Source: Kribbella sp. VKM Ac-2569
GTDB taxonomy: Bacteria > Actinomycetota > Actinomycetes > Propionibacteriales > Kribbellaceae
Assembly: GCF_004216905.1 (NCBI RefSeq)
Contig: NZ_SGXJ01000003.1
Coordinates: 1,206,419-1,270,418 of the forward strand
Direction of reading: 5' to 3'
Length of the DNA stretch: 64,000 nt
The position numbers were made by a program, and so were the translations under genes. Shown here piece by piece: positions 41,062 through 48,432 of this stretch. The notes under the pieces were generated by a model that did no database searches, was not told the origin of the DNA, and saw nothing but the letters and a program-made list of their open reading frames with translations. Numbering within the stretch: position 1 is the first letter of the stretch; each line of letters begins with the position of its first letter.

Positions 41062-41844
41062 TCAGAGGGCGCGGGCGGTGTAGCGGCCGTCCTCCTGCTT
41101 GAGGGTGAGGGCCAGATCGAAGGTGTCGCTGAGGGTCTCGGCGGTCAGCGCCTCGTCCATCGGGCCGGCGGCGACGATGCGGCCCTGCTTGAGGAGCAGG
41201 GCGTGGGTGAAGCCGGGCGGGATCTCCTCGACGTGGTGCGTGACCAGCACCATCGCGGGCGCTCCGACCGCGGTCGCGATCGAGCTGAGCGAGCGGACCA
41301 GCTGCTCGCGTCCGGTCAGGTCGAGACCGGCCGCGGGCTCGTCCATCAGCATCAGTTCGGGGTCGGTCATCAGCGCGCGGGCGATCTGGACGCGCTTGCG
41401 CTCTCCCTCGGACAGCGTGCCGAACGTCCGGTCGGCCAGGTGCGCGATCCCGAGCTCGGCCAGCAACGCGTTGGCGCGTGCGTGGTCCAGTTCGTCGTAC
41501 TCCTCGATCCAGCGGCCGAGGACGGCGTACGACGCCGACATGACGACGTCGGACACCCGCTCGCTCTTCGGCAACCGGTCGGCGAGCGCGGCGCTGGTCA
41601 ACCCGATCCGCGGGCGCAGCTCGAAGACGTCGACCGCGCCGAGCACCTCACCGAGCAGTCCGGCGACCCCGGCCGTCGGGTGCATCTGGGCGGCAAGGAT
41701 CTGCAGCAGCGTCGTCTTACCGGCACCGTTCGGTCCGATCACCACCCACCGGTCGGCCTCGTCGATCGTCCAGTCGATCCCGTCGAGCAGCCGCGCGTCA
41801 CCGCGGACGATCGTCACCCCGGCCAGCTCCACCACTGCAGTCAT
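41062..41844 (-). CDS. ABC transporter ATP-binding protein
   Basis: A 260-aa stand-alone ABC ATPase. Walker A is VVIGPNGAGKTTLLQIL, the signature LSEGERKRVQIARAL, Walker B ELMLMDEPAAGLDL with the catalytic Glu, and the switch His in VTHHVEEI. No permease gene is adjacent. The family of lone YlmA/ModF-like ATPases with this HHVEEIPPGFTHALLL region is common in actinomycetes and may not be a transporter part. The ATG at 41844 is 6 nt after TAGGTT (leaderless layout). Confidence 0.92.
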   Translation of the reverse strand: MTAVVELAGVTIVRGDARLLDGIDWTIDEADRWVVIGPNGAGKTTLLQILAAQMHPTAGVAGLLGEVLGAVDVFELRPRIGLTSAALADRLPKSERVSDVVMSASYAVLGRWIEEYDELDHARANALLAELGIAHLADRTFGTLSEGERKRVQIARALMTDPELMLMDEPAAGLDLTGREQLVRSLSSIATAVGAPAMVLVTHHVEEIPPGFTHALLLKQGRIVAAGPMDEALTAETLSDTFDLALTLKQEDGRYTARAL

Positions 41845-41905
41845 GCTCAAAACCTAAGGGGTCGCCGTCCGCGGGCAGTCGTCGGGTGGTGAGAGACTTG
41901 CGAGC

Positions 41906-42640
41906 GTGCTGACGACCTCTGCCTCGGTTCGGTTCACCGTGTGGACCAACGCGATGCTGACCGGTGCCTGCGACCCCGACACCGCCGCGCAGAAGATCCT
42001 CGGCGACGACGTCGGTCACCACGTCGCGGGCCTCGCCGGGCATCCCGAGCCGGCCACTCTTCCGGTCGCGCTGAATCTGCTGCGGGCCGCGGGTACGACG
42101 CAGGCGCATCTCGCCCTGCCGGTGCCGGGCGACCCGATCGGCCTGGCCGGACCGCCGACGTTCAACGAGGCCGCGCTGGAGACCGGTGAGGCCGTCGTAC
42201 TCACCGGGCCTGAGCTCGGACTCGTTCCGGCGTACGTCGGTCCTGCGGTGCAGTGGACCGTGCTACCGGCCGCTTCGCCGCTGCCTGCCGACCTCGGTGA
42301 GGCGGACCGTGGGTTGCGAATGGCGCTGATCGACGCGGCCGAGTCGTTGGCCGCGCTGGATGTCGCGCGGTGGAAGCCGGAGGTCGCGGACGCGCTGATC
42401 GACATTCGGCGGATCGGTCAGGGACGCGGTGACGATCTGGCTCCGGGGTACGAACCGCGCGCGGTGAAGACCGCGGCGACGGCCCGGCGTTGTCTCGCGA
42501 TTGCGGATGCCGCTCTCGACGACGACGGCTCGGCGGTCACCGGGGCTGAGGCCGATGCTCGCCGGCGCACGTTGCTCGAGCTTGCCGCTGCGGCTCGGCG
42601 GGCGTTGGTGGCGGCTTGCGCGCCGCCAGTTCACGCCTGA
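41906..42640 (+). CDS. Conserved actinobacterial protein of unknown function
   Basis: A 244-aa, probably cytosolic protein with no domain that I recognise by eye. The N-terminal half is rich in Gly/Pro/Leu (FTVWTNAMLTGACDPDTAAQKILGDD, LNLLRAAGTTQAHLALPVPGDPIGLAGP). The C-terminal half is helical and rich in Ala/Arg (LLELAAAARRALVAACAPP). The GTG start at 41906 is divergent from the ABC ATPase and 53 nt before serB in the same direction, so cotranscription with serB is possible. Confidence 0.75.
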   Translation: MLTTSASVRFTVWTNAMLTGACDPDTAAQKILGDDVGHHVAGLAGHPEPATLPVALNLLRAAGTTQAHLALPVPGDPIGLAGPPTFNEAALETGEAVVLTGPELGLVPAYVGPAVQWTVLPAASPLPADLGEADRGLRMALIDAAESLAALDVARWKPEVADALIDIRRIGQGRGDDLAPGYEPRAVKTAATARRCLAIADAALDDDGSAVTGAEADARRRTLLELAAAARRALVAACAPPVHA

Positions 42641-42693
42641 GATTTGGACCGGACACTGGACGGTCATCTCACTTAGGTAGCGTTCGGGGTGCG

Positions 42694-43911
42694 ATGACTG
42701 AGCTCAGTGAGGTTGAGAGCGCGTCGGCCGACCGGCCCACGTTGCTGGTGACGTTGACGGGCAGCGACCGGCCGGGGCTGACGTCCGCCGTCCTGTCGAC
42801 GCTCGCGACCCGTGGGCTCGACGTGATCGACGCCGAGCAGGTCGTGCTCCGGGGCCGGCTGGTGCTCGGCGTACTGCTGTCCGCGCCACGTGACCACAAG
42901 AGCCTGAAGGAAGAGCTGAAGGCGCTCGCCGCCGTCCTCGACGTCGAGATCTCGGTGAAGAAAGGTGTCGGCGACAACGAGCCCCGCCGCAAGGGCCGCA
43001 GCCAGGTGACCGTGATCGGCCACCCGCTGTCGGCGGCCGGACTCGCCGCGGTCGCCGGACGGATCGCCGACACCGGCGCCAACATCGACCGGATCAGCCG
43101 GATGGCTCGGTACCCGGTGACCGCGATGGAGTTCGCCGTCTCCGGCGCCGATCCCGAAGCGCTGCGGACCGTCCTCGCCCAGGAAGGCGTCCGGCAGGGC
43201 CTCGACATCGCCGTCCAGGACGGCGGGCTGTATCGACGGGCCAAGCGGCTGATCGTGATGGACGTCGACTCGACGCTCATCCAGGGCGAGGTCATCGAGA
43301 TGCTCGCCCACCACGCCGGCCGGCTGGACGAGGTCGCCGCCGTCACCGAGCAGGCGATGCGCGGCGAACTGGACTTCGCCGACTCGCTGCGGAACCGGGT
43401 CGCGGCGCTCGAAGGACTGCGCGCGACAGCCCTCGACGAGGTGTACGCCGCGATCGAGCTGGCGCCCGGTGCGCGCACGCTGGTCCGCACGCTCAAGCGG
43501 CTCGGGTACCAGTTCGCGATCGTCAGCGGCGGGTTCAGCCAGATCACCGACAAGCTGGCCGCCGAGCTCGGCATCGACTACGCGAAGGCCAACGAGCTGG
43601 AGATCGTCGACGGCATCCTCACCGGCCGCGTCGTCGGCGAGATCGTCGACCGCCCCGGCAAGGCGACCGCGCTGCGCCAGTTCGCCGAGCGCTCCGGTAC
43701 GCCGCTGACCCAGACGGTCGCGATCGGCGACGGGGCCAACGACCTCGACATGCTGGCCGTCGCCGGCCTCGGCGTCGCGTTCAACGCCAAGCCGGTCGTC
43801 CGAGCGGCCGCCGACACCCACCTGAGCGTGCCGTACCTGGACACGATCCTCTACCTGCTCGGCATCACCCGCGAGGAAGTCGAGGCCGCCGACGCGGAAA
43901 CGCCGGCCTGA
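42694..43911 (+). CDS. serB: Phosphoserine phosphatase
   Basis: A 405-aa HAD-superfamily enzyme that makes L-serine from phosphoserine. The N-terminal regulatory part (about 1-170) has two ACT-like regions (LVTLTGSDRPGLTSAVLSTLATRGL). The catalytic nucleophile motif DVDSTLIQGEVIEML is at about residues 189-203. The later IVSGGFSQITDKLAAELG and AIGDGANDLDMLAVAGLGVAFNAKP motifs are complete. The ATG at 42694 fits the family N-terminus; the frame is open further up inside the previous gene. Confidence 0.94.
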   Translation: MTELSEVESASADRPTLLVTLTGSDRPGLTSAVLSTLATRGLDVIDAEQVVLRGRLVLGVLLSAPRDHKSLKEELKALAAVLDVEISVKKGVGDNEPRRKGRSQVTVIGHPLSAAGLAAVAGRIADTGANIDRISRMARYPVTAMEFAVSGADPEALRTVLAQEGVRQGLDIAVQDGGLYRRAKRLIVMDVDSTLIQGEVIEMLAHHAGRLDEVAAVTEQAMRGELDFADSLRNRVAALEGLRATALDEVYAAIELAPGARTLVRTLKRLGYQFAIVSGGFSQITDKLAAELGIDYAKANELEIVDGILTGRVVGEIVDRPGKATALRQFAERSGTPLTQTVAIGDGANDLDMLAVAGLGVAFNAKPVVRAAADTHLSVPYLDTILYLLGITREEVEAADAETPA

Positions 43912-43929
43912 TGCGGCACGATCGGGGCC

Positions 43930-44808
43930 ATGGACTCCTCGACCCGCCCCGCCACCCTTGACGACGCGCCCGCGATCCACCGCCTGATCGCCGCGGCCGA
44001 GCAGCTCTGGCACGGGCAGGCGGAGTCGGCCCCCGATGCGGTGGCCGCCGACCTGCAGCGCCCCCTCATCACCCTCGACCTCGACACCCGGGTGATCGAA
44101 TCCAACGATGAGCTCGTGGCCTGGGTCTGGGTACATGGCGGTCGGCGCGCGCAGGTCGACGTACATCCGTCGTACGTCGGTCTAGGCCTCGGGACCCAGC
44201 TGCTCGACTGGGCGGAGGCCCGGGCCCGCGAGCACGGTAGCGACTGGCTCGCGCAGACAGTGGACGACGCGGACGAGGCCGGTACGGCGTTGCTTCGATC
44301 CCGCAGGTACGACGTACTGGCGACGAACTGGTTGCTCGAGCGACCGGTCTCGGGTGCCGCGCCCATGCTGCCTGAAGGAGTCACGGTGCGGCCGTTCGCG
44401 CCGGGCGACGCGCGAGTCGTGCACCAAGTTGTGCAGGACGCTTTCGACGAGTGGCAGCCGCGGCGGCACGAGTACGAAGAGTGGGCGAAGACGAGCATCG
44501 AGCGTCCTAGCTTCGATCCCGAGCTGTCGCCGGTCGCGGTCGCCGGTGACGAGGTGGTCGGCGTCGCGCTCAGCCTGCACCTCCCTGACTCACCCGATGG
44601 GTACGTCGAGCAGGTCGCCGTACGCCGCGACTTCCGCGGCCGCGGTCTGGCCCGCGCACTGCTGACGGTCGCGGCCGAAGGAGCCGGTCGCCGAGGCAAA
44701 CAATCCCTGACCCTCTGGACCCACTCCGGCACCGGCGCCCTCGCGATGTACGAACGCCTCGGCATGACAGTGCGCCGCAGTACGACGGTGTATCGCACCC
44801 AGCTGTGA
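43930..44808 (+). CDS. Tandem GNAT-domain acetyltransferase
   Basis: A 292-aa protein with two GNAT modules. In the first (about 1-140), the acetyl-CoA loop is weak (VHPSYVGLGLGTQLLDWAEARAREHG); the second (about 150-292) has a clear EQVAVRRDFRGRGLARALLTVAAEGAGR and ALAMYERLGMTVRRSTTVY. This layout is shared by mycothiol synthase and several aminoglycoside-type acetyltransferases, but I see no decisive MshD signature. The ATG at 43930 is 7 nt after CACGAT. Substrate unknown. Confidence 0.85.
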   Translation: MDSSTRPATLDDAPAIHRLIAAAEQLWHGQAESAPDAVAADLQRPLITLDLDTRVIESNDELVAWVWVHGGRRAQVDVHPSYVGLGLGTQLLDWAEARAREHGSDWLAQTVDDADEAGTALLRSRRYDVLATNWLLERPVSGAAPMLPEGVTVRPFAPGDARVVHQVVQDAFDEWQPRRHEYEEWAKTSIERPSFDPELSPVAVAGDEVVGVALSLHLPDSPDGYVEQVAVRRDFRGRGLARALLTVAAEGAGRRGKQSLTLWTHSGTGALAMYERLGMTVRRSTTVYRTQL

Positions 44809-44829
44809 CGAGCTGTTGACAGCCCGCCA

Positions 44830-44843
44830 TGAGAGCGCTCCCA
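44830..44843. promoter_or_regulatory. CebR-like operator before GH16 gene
   Basis: TGAGAGCGCTCCCA matches the 14-bp palindrome TGGGAGCGCTCCCA known as the CebR/CelR box of actinomycete cellulose- and cellobiose-responsive genes at 13 of 14 positions. It ends 28 nt before the start of a secreted glycoside hydrolase. No cebR gene is present in the window. Confidence 0.72.
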
Positions 44844-44871
44844 TTGGCCTTACCGAAACCTGGAGGCCATC

Positions 44872-46239
44872 ATGCGATTCCGCCCTGTCGCACTCGCCTT
44901 GCTCGCGCCATTACTGGTCGTCGTACCCCTGAGCGTCGCGGCCGACGCGAGTGTCCCGACTCCACCCGCCGGCTGGACGACGGTGTGGAGCGACGACTTC
45001 GACGGGTCCAACGGCAGCCTGCCGTCGGGCTCCAACTGGATCATCGACACCGGTCACGGCTACCCGGGTGGGCCCGGGAACTGGGGTACCGGCGAGATCC
45101 AGAACTACACGAACAACCCGAACAACCTCTCCCTCGACGGCACCGGAAACCTGCGCATCACGCCGCGCCGCGACAGCGCCGGGAACTGGACGTCCGCCCG
45201 GGTCGAGACACAACGGAGCGACTTCAAACCACCGGCCGGTGGGGTGCTGGCGATCGAGAGCCGGATCCAGATGCCGAACGTCACGGGTGACGCCGCGCTC
45301 GGGTACTGGCCGGCGTTCTGGGCGCTCGGTGCGCCGTACCGCGGGAACTACTGGAACTGGCCGGGGATCGGCGAGTTCGACATCATGGAGAACGTCAACG
45401 GGATCAACTCCGTCTGGGGCGTGCTGCACTGCGGCGTGAACCCCGGCGGCCCGTGCAACGAGACGACCGGCCTCGGCGCCAGCCGCGCCTGCCCGGGCTC
45501 GACCTGCCAGTCCGCGTTCCACACCTACCGCTTCGAGTGGGACACCAGCATCTCGCCGAACCAGTTGCGCTGGTACGTCGACGGACAGCAATGGCACTCC
45601 ATCAGTCAGGGCCAACTGCCGGCCGACACGTGGACGAACATGACCTCGCACGCCGGCTATTTCGTCCTGCTGAACGTCGCCATCGGCGGAGCGTTCCCGG
45701 ATGCCCTCAACGGCCCGACCCCGCGGGCCTCGACGGTGCCCGACAAGCCGATGATCGTGGACTACGTGGCCGTGTCGTCGAAGGGCGGCGGCACCACCCC
45801 GCCGACCACACCCCCGCCCGGTGGTGGCGGCAGCGCCTACACCACCTTGCAGGCCGAGTCGTACGGCCAGCAGTCGGGCATGGGCCTGGAGACCACGACC
45901 GACACCGGCGGTGGCCAGAACCTGATGCAGATCGGCAACGGTGACTGGGCCCTGTACCGCGGAATCGACTTCGGCAGCACGGCCGCGACACAGTTCGTGG
46001 CGCGAGTCGCCTCCGGCGCCGCCGGCGGAGTGAGCGGCCTGGTCGAGGTCCGCCTGGACAGTCGCAGCAACGCACCGATCGGCAGCTTCGCCATCGCCAA
46101 CACCGGCGGCTGGCAGTCCTGGCGATCAGTCCCCGCCAACATCACCTCCGTCACCGGCACCCACAACGTCTACCTCACCTTCACCACCGGCCAACCCGCC
46201 GACTACGTCAACCTCAACTGGTTCACCTTCACCCACTAA
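44872..46239 (+). CDS. Secreted GH16 endoglucanase-like enzyme with C-terminal CBM6
   Basis: A 455-aa secreted hydrolase. A Sec signal peptide covers about residues 1-24 (cleavage near AADAS). The GH16 domain (about 30-300) has the catalytic GEFDIMENVNG with nucleophile E168 and acid/base E173, and conserved WPAFWALG before it. A Pro/Thr/Gly linker (about 304-320) leads to a CBM6 domain (about 322-455: LQAESYGQQSGMGLETTTDTGGGQNL, WALYRGIDFG, YVNLNWFTF). Beta-1,3- or mixed-linked glucan (laminarin, lichenan) is the likely substrate. The ATG at 44872 follows TGGAGG. A CebR-like box suggests induction by cello-oligosaccharides. Confidence 0.93.
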   Translation: MRFRPVALALLAPLLVVVPLSVAADASVPTPPAGWTTVWSDDFDGSNGSLPSGSNWIIDTGHGYPGGPGNWGTGEIQNYTNNPNNLSLDGTGNLRITPRRDSAGNWTSARVETQRSDFKPPAGGVLAIESRIQMPNVTGDAALGYWPAFWALGAPYRGNYWNWPGIGEFDIMENVNGINSVWGVLHCGVNPGGPCNETTGLGASRACPGSTCQSAFHTYRFEWDTSISPNQLRWYVDGQQWHSISQGQLPADTWTNMTSHAGYFVLLNVAIGGAFPDALNGPTPRASTVPDKPMIVDYVAVSSKGGGTTPPTTPPPGGGGSAYTTLQAESYGQQSGMGLETTTDTGGGQNLMQIGNGDWALYRGIDFGSTAATQFVARVASGAAGGVSGLVEVRLDSRSNAPIGSFAIANTGGWQSWRSVPANITSVTGTHNVYLTFTTGQPADYVNLNWFTFTH

Positions 46240-46251
46240 CCCGCCGTACCA

Positions 46252-46312
46252 ACTTTGAGAAGCCACCGACCATGAATCGTCGCCGAGAATGGTTGGTGGC
46301 TTCTCAAAGTCG
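46252..46312. repeat. 61-bp palindromic repeat, copy 1
   Basis: The first of two identical 61-bp elements. It starts ACTTTGAGAAGCCACC and ends with GGTGGCTTCTCAAAGT plus CG. The arms pair perfectly over 16 bp and, allowing one G-T mismatch, over 22 bp around a 15-nt loop. It lies 12 nt after the GH16 stop. There is no T run behind it, so it is not a standard terminator. The second copy, in the same orientation, is at 47246-47306. Confidence 0.9.
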
Positions 46313-46362
46313 ACGTCCCGGAGCGGGCCGGTGCGGTGCGGCGGTGAGTGCGAAGTGGGCAG

Positions 46363-47154
46363 TTAGGCGGCGTGGAGCCAGAAGGCGGGGTCGTGGCGGG
46401 CCGGGGCGCGCCAGATCGGCGGGTCGCCGGGGCGGGAGCTACCTCTTGCGAAGGCTGCGCGGAGGCGGGCGATCAGGTCCGAGCGCGGATCGAGGACGTC
46501 CTCCCAGCCGAAGTGCACGAGCTCGACAGCCCGATCGCTCAGTCGCTGATCACGCCGGTAGCTGCGGCGCAACTGCCGGCGCCGTTCCTCGGGGCTCTCA
46601 CTCTCGTACTTCGCAAGACCGTCGGCCTCACCGATCGTCCGGACGCCGCTGCGCAGTGCGTCATCGACGGTCACGATCGCCTCGCGGAACGGCAAGGTGC
46701 GAGCGAGATCCACCACGGTTCTCGCCGCGCCGGTGACGGGCAGCCACAGGTGCCGAGACACATCGGCCGGCTCCAGGGCTGCACGTCGTACGACGATGTC
46801 CTGGCGGCGCTGGTTCCGCTTGGTAGTGGGCGGCCGCGTCAGCCACACGGCGTCGGTGGGAGGCGCCGATTGTCGCCGGCCGTCGGTCCAGTTGCGCAGC
46901 CCCGCGAGGCTGGCGGCGCTGAAGTGGCTCACCACCGAACCCGGGTGCAATGCCTGCGCACAGGCGATACGCGCAAAGTGCTCGTCCAGGCGGCCGTCGA
47001 CGTAATGCCCGTGGTAGTGCCGCAGCGCCGTCCTGCGCAGCAGCCGCCTCAGGTCGGCGTCCCGCAAGCCGGTCTCGAGCAGGACCTGCCGGCTCTGCGG
47101 TCTCCGAACGAGCGTCAGCACCCGCGCGCGAACCTCGTCACCCAACCGATCCAT
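46363..47154 (-). pseudogene. AbiEi-like HTH plus DUF559 nuclease-fold protein, internally deleted
   Basis: A 263-aa open frame. Residues about 15-100 resemble AbiEi-type antitoxin helix-turn-helix regions of actinobacterial DUF559 proteins (ARVLTLVRRPQSRQVLLETGLRDADLRRLLRRTALRHYHGHYV), followed by ALHPGSVVSHFSAASL and the VTGAARTVVDLARTLPFREAIVTVDDALR segment. Normally a complete DUF559 (Vsr-like) endonuclease domain follows. Here the sequence jumps from DDALRSG to TIGEADGLAKYESESPEERRRQLRR, so roughly 50-60 residues containing the first half of the nuclease core appear missing, although the frame is intact. The usual C-terminal VELVHFGWEDVLDPRSDLIARLRAAF remains. It is flanked by two 61-bp repeats. 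Confidence 0.7.
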
Positions 47155-47245
47155 CACACCAGCATGTCCGCCCCGCACCCCATCAGCACGCCCCCAACCG
47201 CGCCCTGTGGATAACTCCCCTCCCCGCATCCGCGTCAACCCCCCG

Positions 47246-47306
47246 ACTTTGAGAAGCCACCGACCATGAATCGTCGCCGAGAATGGTTGGTGGCTTCTCA
47301 AAGTCG
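47246..47306. repeat. 61-bp palindromic repeat, copy 2
   Basis: Identical to 46252-46312, base for base and in the same orientation, on the other side of the DUF559-type gene. It lies 92 nt before its start codon and 59 nt before the cyanophycinase start. The two copies are 994 nt apart. Confidence 0.9.
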
Positions 47307-47364
47307 GGCTGGGGTGAACGTGGGACGGCGAGGCGGTGGTGGGGGCAGGCTTTAAGCTTCGCGT

Positions 47365-48432
47365 ATGTCTGAACTGCAGGGTGGGGCCGGAGCCCTGTTT
47401 GCTATTGGTGGTGCCGAGGACAAGCTGAAGAAGCGGACGGTGCTGCAGGAGTTCGTGGAGGCGGCGGGCGGGGCCAAGGCGCGGATCGTGGTGGTTCCCA
47501 CCGCGTCCGCGCTCGGGCCCGACGTCGTCGACGTGTACCGGGCGCTGTTCGCGGCGCTCGGGGCCGAGAGCGTTGTCGGCGTCCGCCCGGAGAACCGGGA
47601 GGACGCGGACGACCCGGCCTTCATCGCCCCGCTCAACGACGCGACCGGGATCTTCATGACCGGCGGCAACCAGCTGAAGCTTGCGGGCGTTGTCACCGGT
47701 ACGGCGTTCGGCCGCGCGGTCACCGCCGCTCATGCGCGCGGTGCGGCCGTCGGTGGTACGTCGGCCGGCGCGAGCATCCTCGCCGAACACATGATCGCGT
47801 TCGGCCGCTCCGGCGCCACCCCACGGCAGCGGATGAGCCAGCTCTCCAGCGGACTCGGCCTCGTCCAGGGCGCGATCGTCGACCAGCACTTCGCCCAGCG
47901 GAACCGGTACGGCCGGCTGCTGTCGCTCGTTGCCCAGTCCCCCGGCCTGCTCGGGATCGGCGTCGACGAGGACACCGCGGCGGTCGTCCGCGGCACCCAC
48001 CTGGAGGTCGTCGGCCGGGGCGCGGTGACGATCTTCGACGGCACCCGGATCACGTCGAACGCCCACAACGCCAAGCGGTCCGAGCCGATCCTCGCGTCCG
48101 GCGTCGTACTGCACGTCCTTCCGGCCACCGCGACGTTCGACCTGCAGAACCGCGTGCTGCTGTCGTACGGCCCGCAGCCGCCGGCGGAGGAGATCGCCGA
48201 GATGGCGGCCGCCGAGGCCGACCTGCGCAAGCTCGCCAAGGAGATCGCCGCCGAGGGAGTGTCGCCGAGGTACTACGAGGAGCGGAAGCGGCGGGCAGGA
48301 CGCCGTACGGCGAAGTCGGCCAAGTCTGCGATCGGGGCCGGGGAGTCCAGACCGGGGGCGACCGAGCCGATCACGGCCGGCGCCGAACCCGACTCCCCCG
48401 ACCCGACGCAAGCAGACAACGGAACCCCATGA
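47365..48432 (+). CDS. cphB: Cyanophycinase
   Basis: A 355-aa serine exopeptidase that degrades cyanophycin to beta-Asp-Arg. GAGALFAIGGAEDK opens the fold, IFMTGGNQLKL follows, and the catalytic Ser133 lies in VGGTSAGASILAEH. The C-terminal 60 residues are charged and low-complexity, beyond the usual family length of about 270-300. The ATG at 47365 is 6 nt after TAAGCT (leaderless layout). It overlaps cphA by 4 nt (ATGA), so synthesis and breakdown enzymes are made from one transcript. Confidence 0.93.
   Translation: MSELQGGAGALFAIGGAEDKLKKRTVLQEFVEAAGGAKARIVVVPTASALGPDVVDVYRALFAALGAESVVGVRPENREDADDPAFIAPLNDATGIFMTGGNQLKLAGVVTGTAFGRAVTAAHARGAAVGGTSAGASILAEHMIAFGRSGATPRQRMSQLSSGLGLVQGAIVDQHFAQRNRYGRLLSLVAQSPGLLGIGVDEDTAAVVRGTHLEVVGRGAVTIFDGTRITSNAHNAKRSEPILASGVVLHVLPATATFDLQNRVLLSYGPQPPAEEIAEMAAAEADLRKLAKEIAAEGVSPRYYEERKRRAGRRTAKSAKSAIGAGESRPGATEPITAGAEPDSPDPTQADNGTP

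Noticed and set aside
46252..46312. The 61-bp palindrome as an ordinary transcription terminator of the GH16 gene
   Set aside because: There is no T run after the stem and an identical copy lies in a promoter-side position before cphB, so a simple terminator does not explain both.
46363..47154. AbiE-type toxin-antitoxin system
   Set aside because: Only the AbiEi-like HTH region is present; no AbiEii nucleotidyltransferase toxin is adjacent. The nucleotidyltransferase at 6.2 kb is unrelated in place and type.
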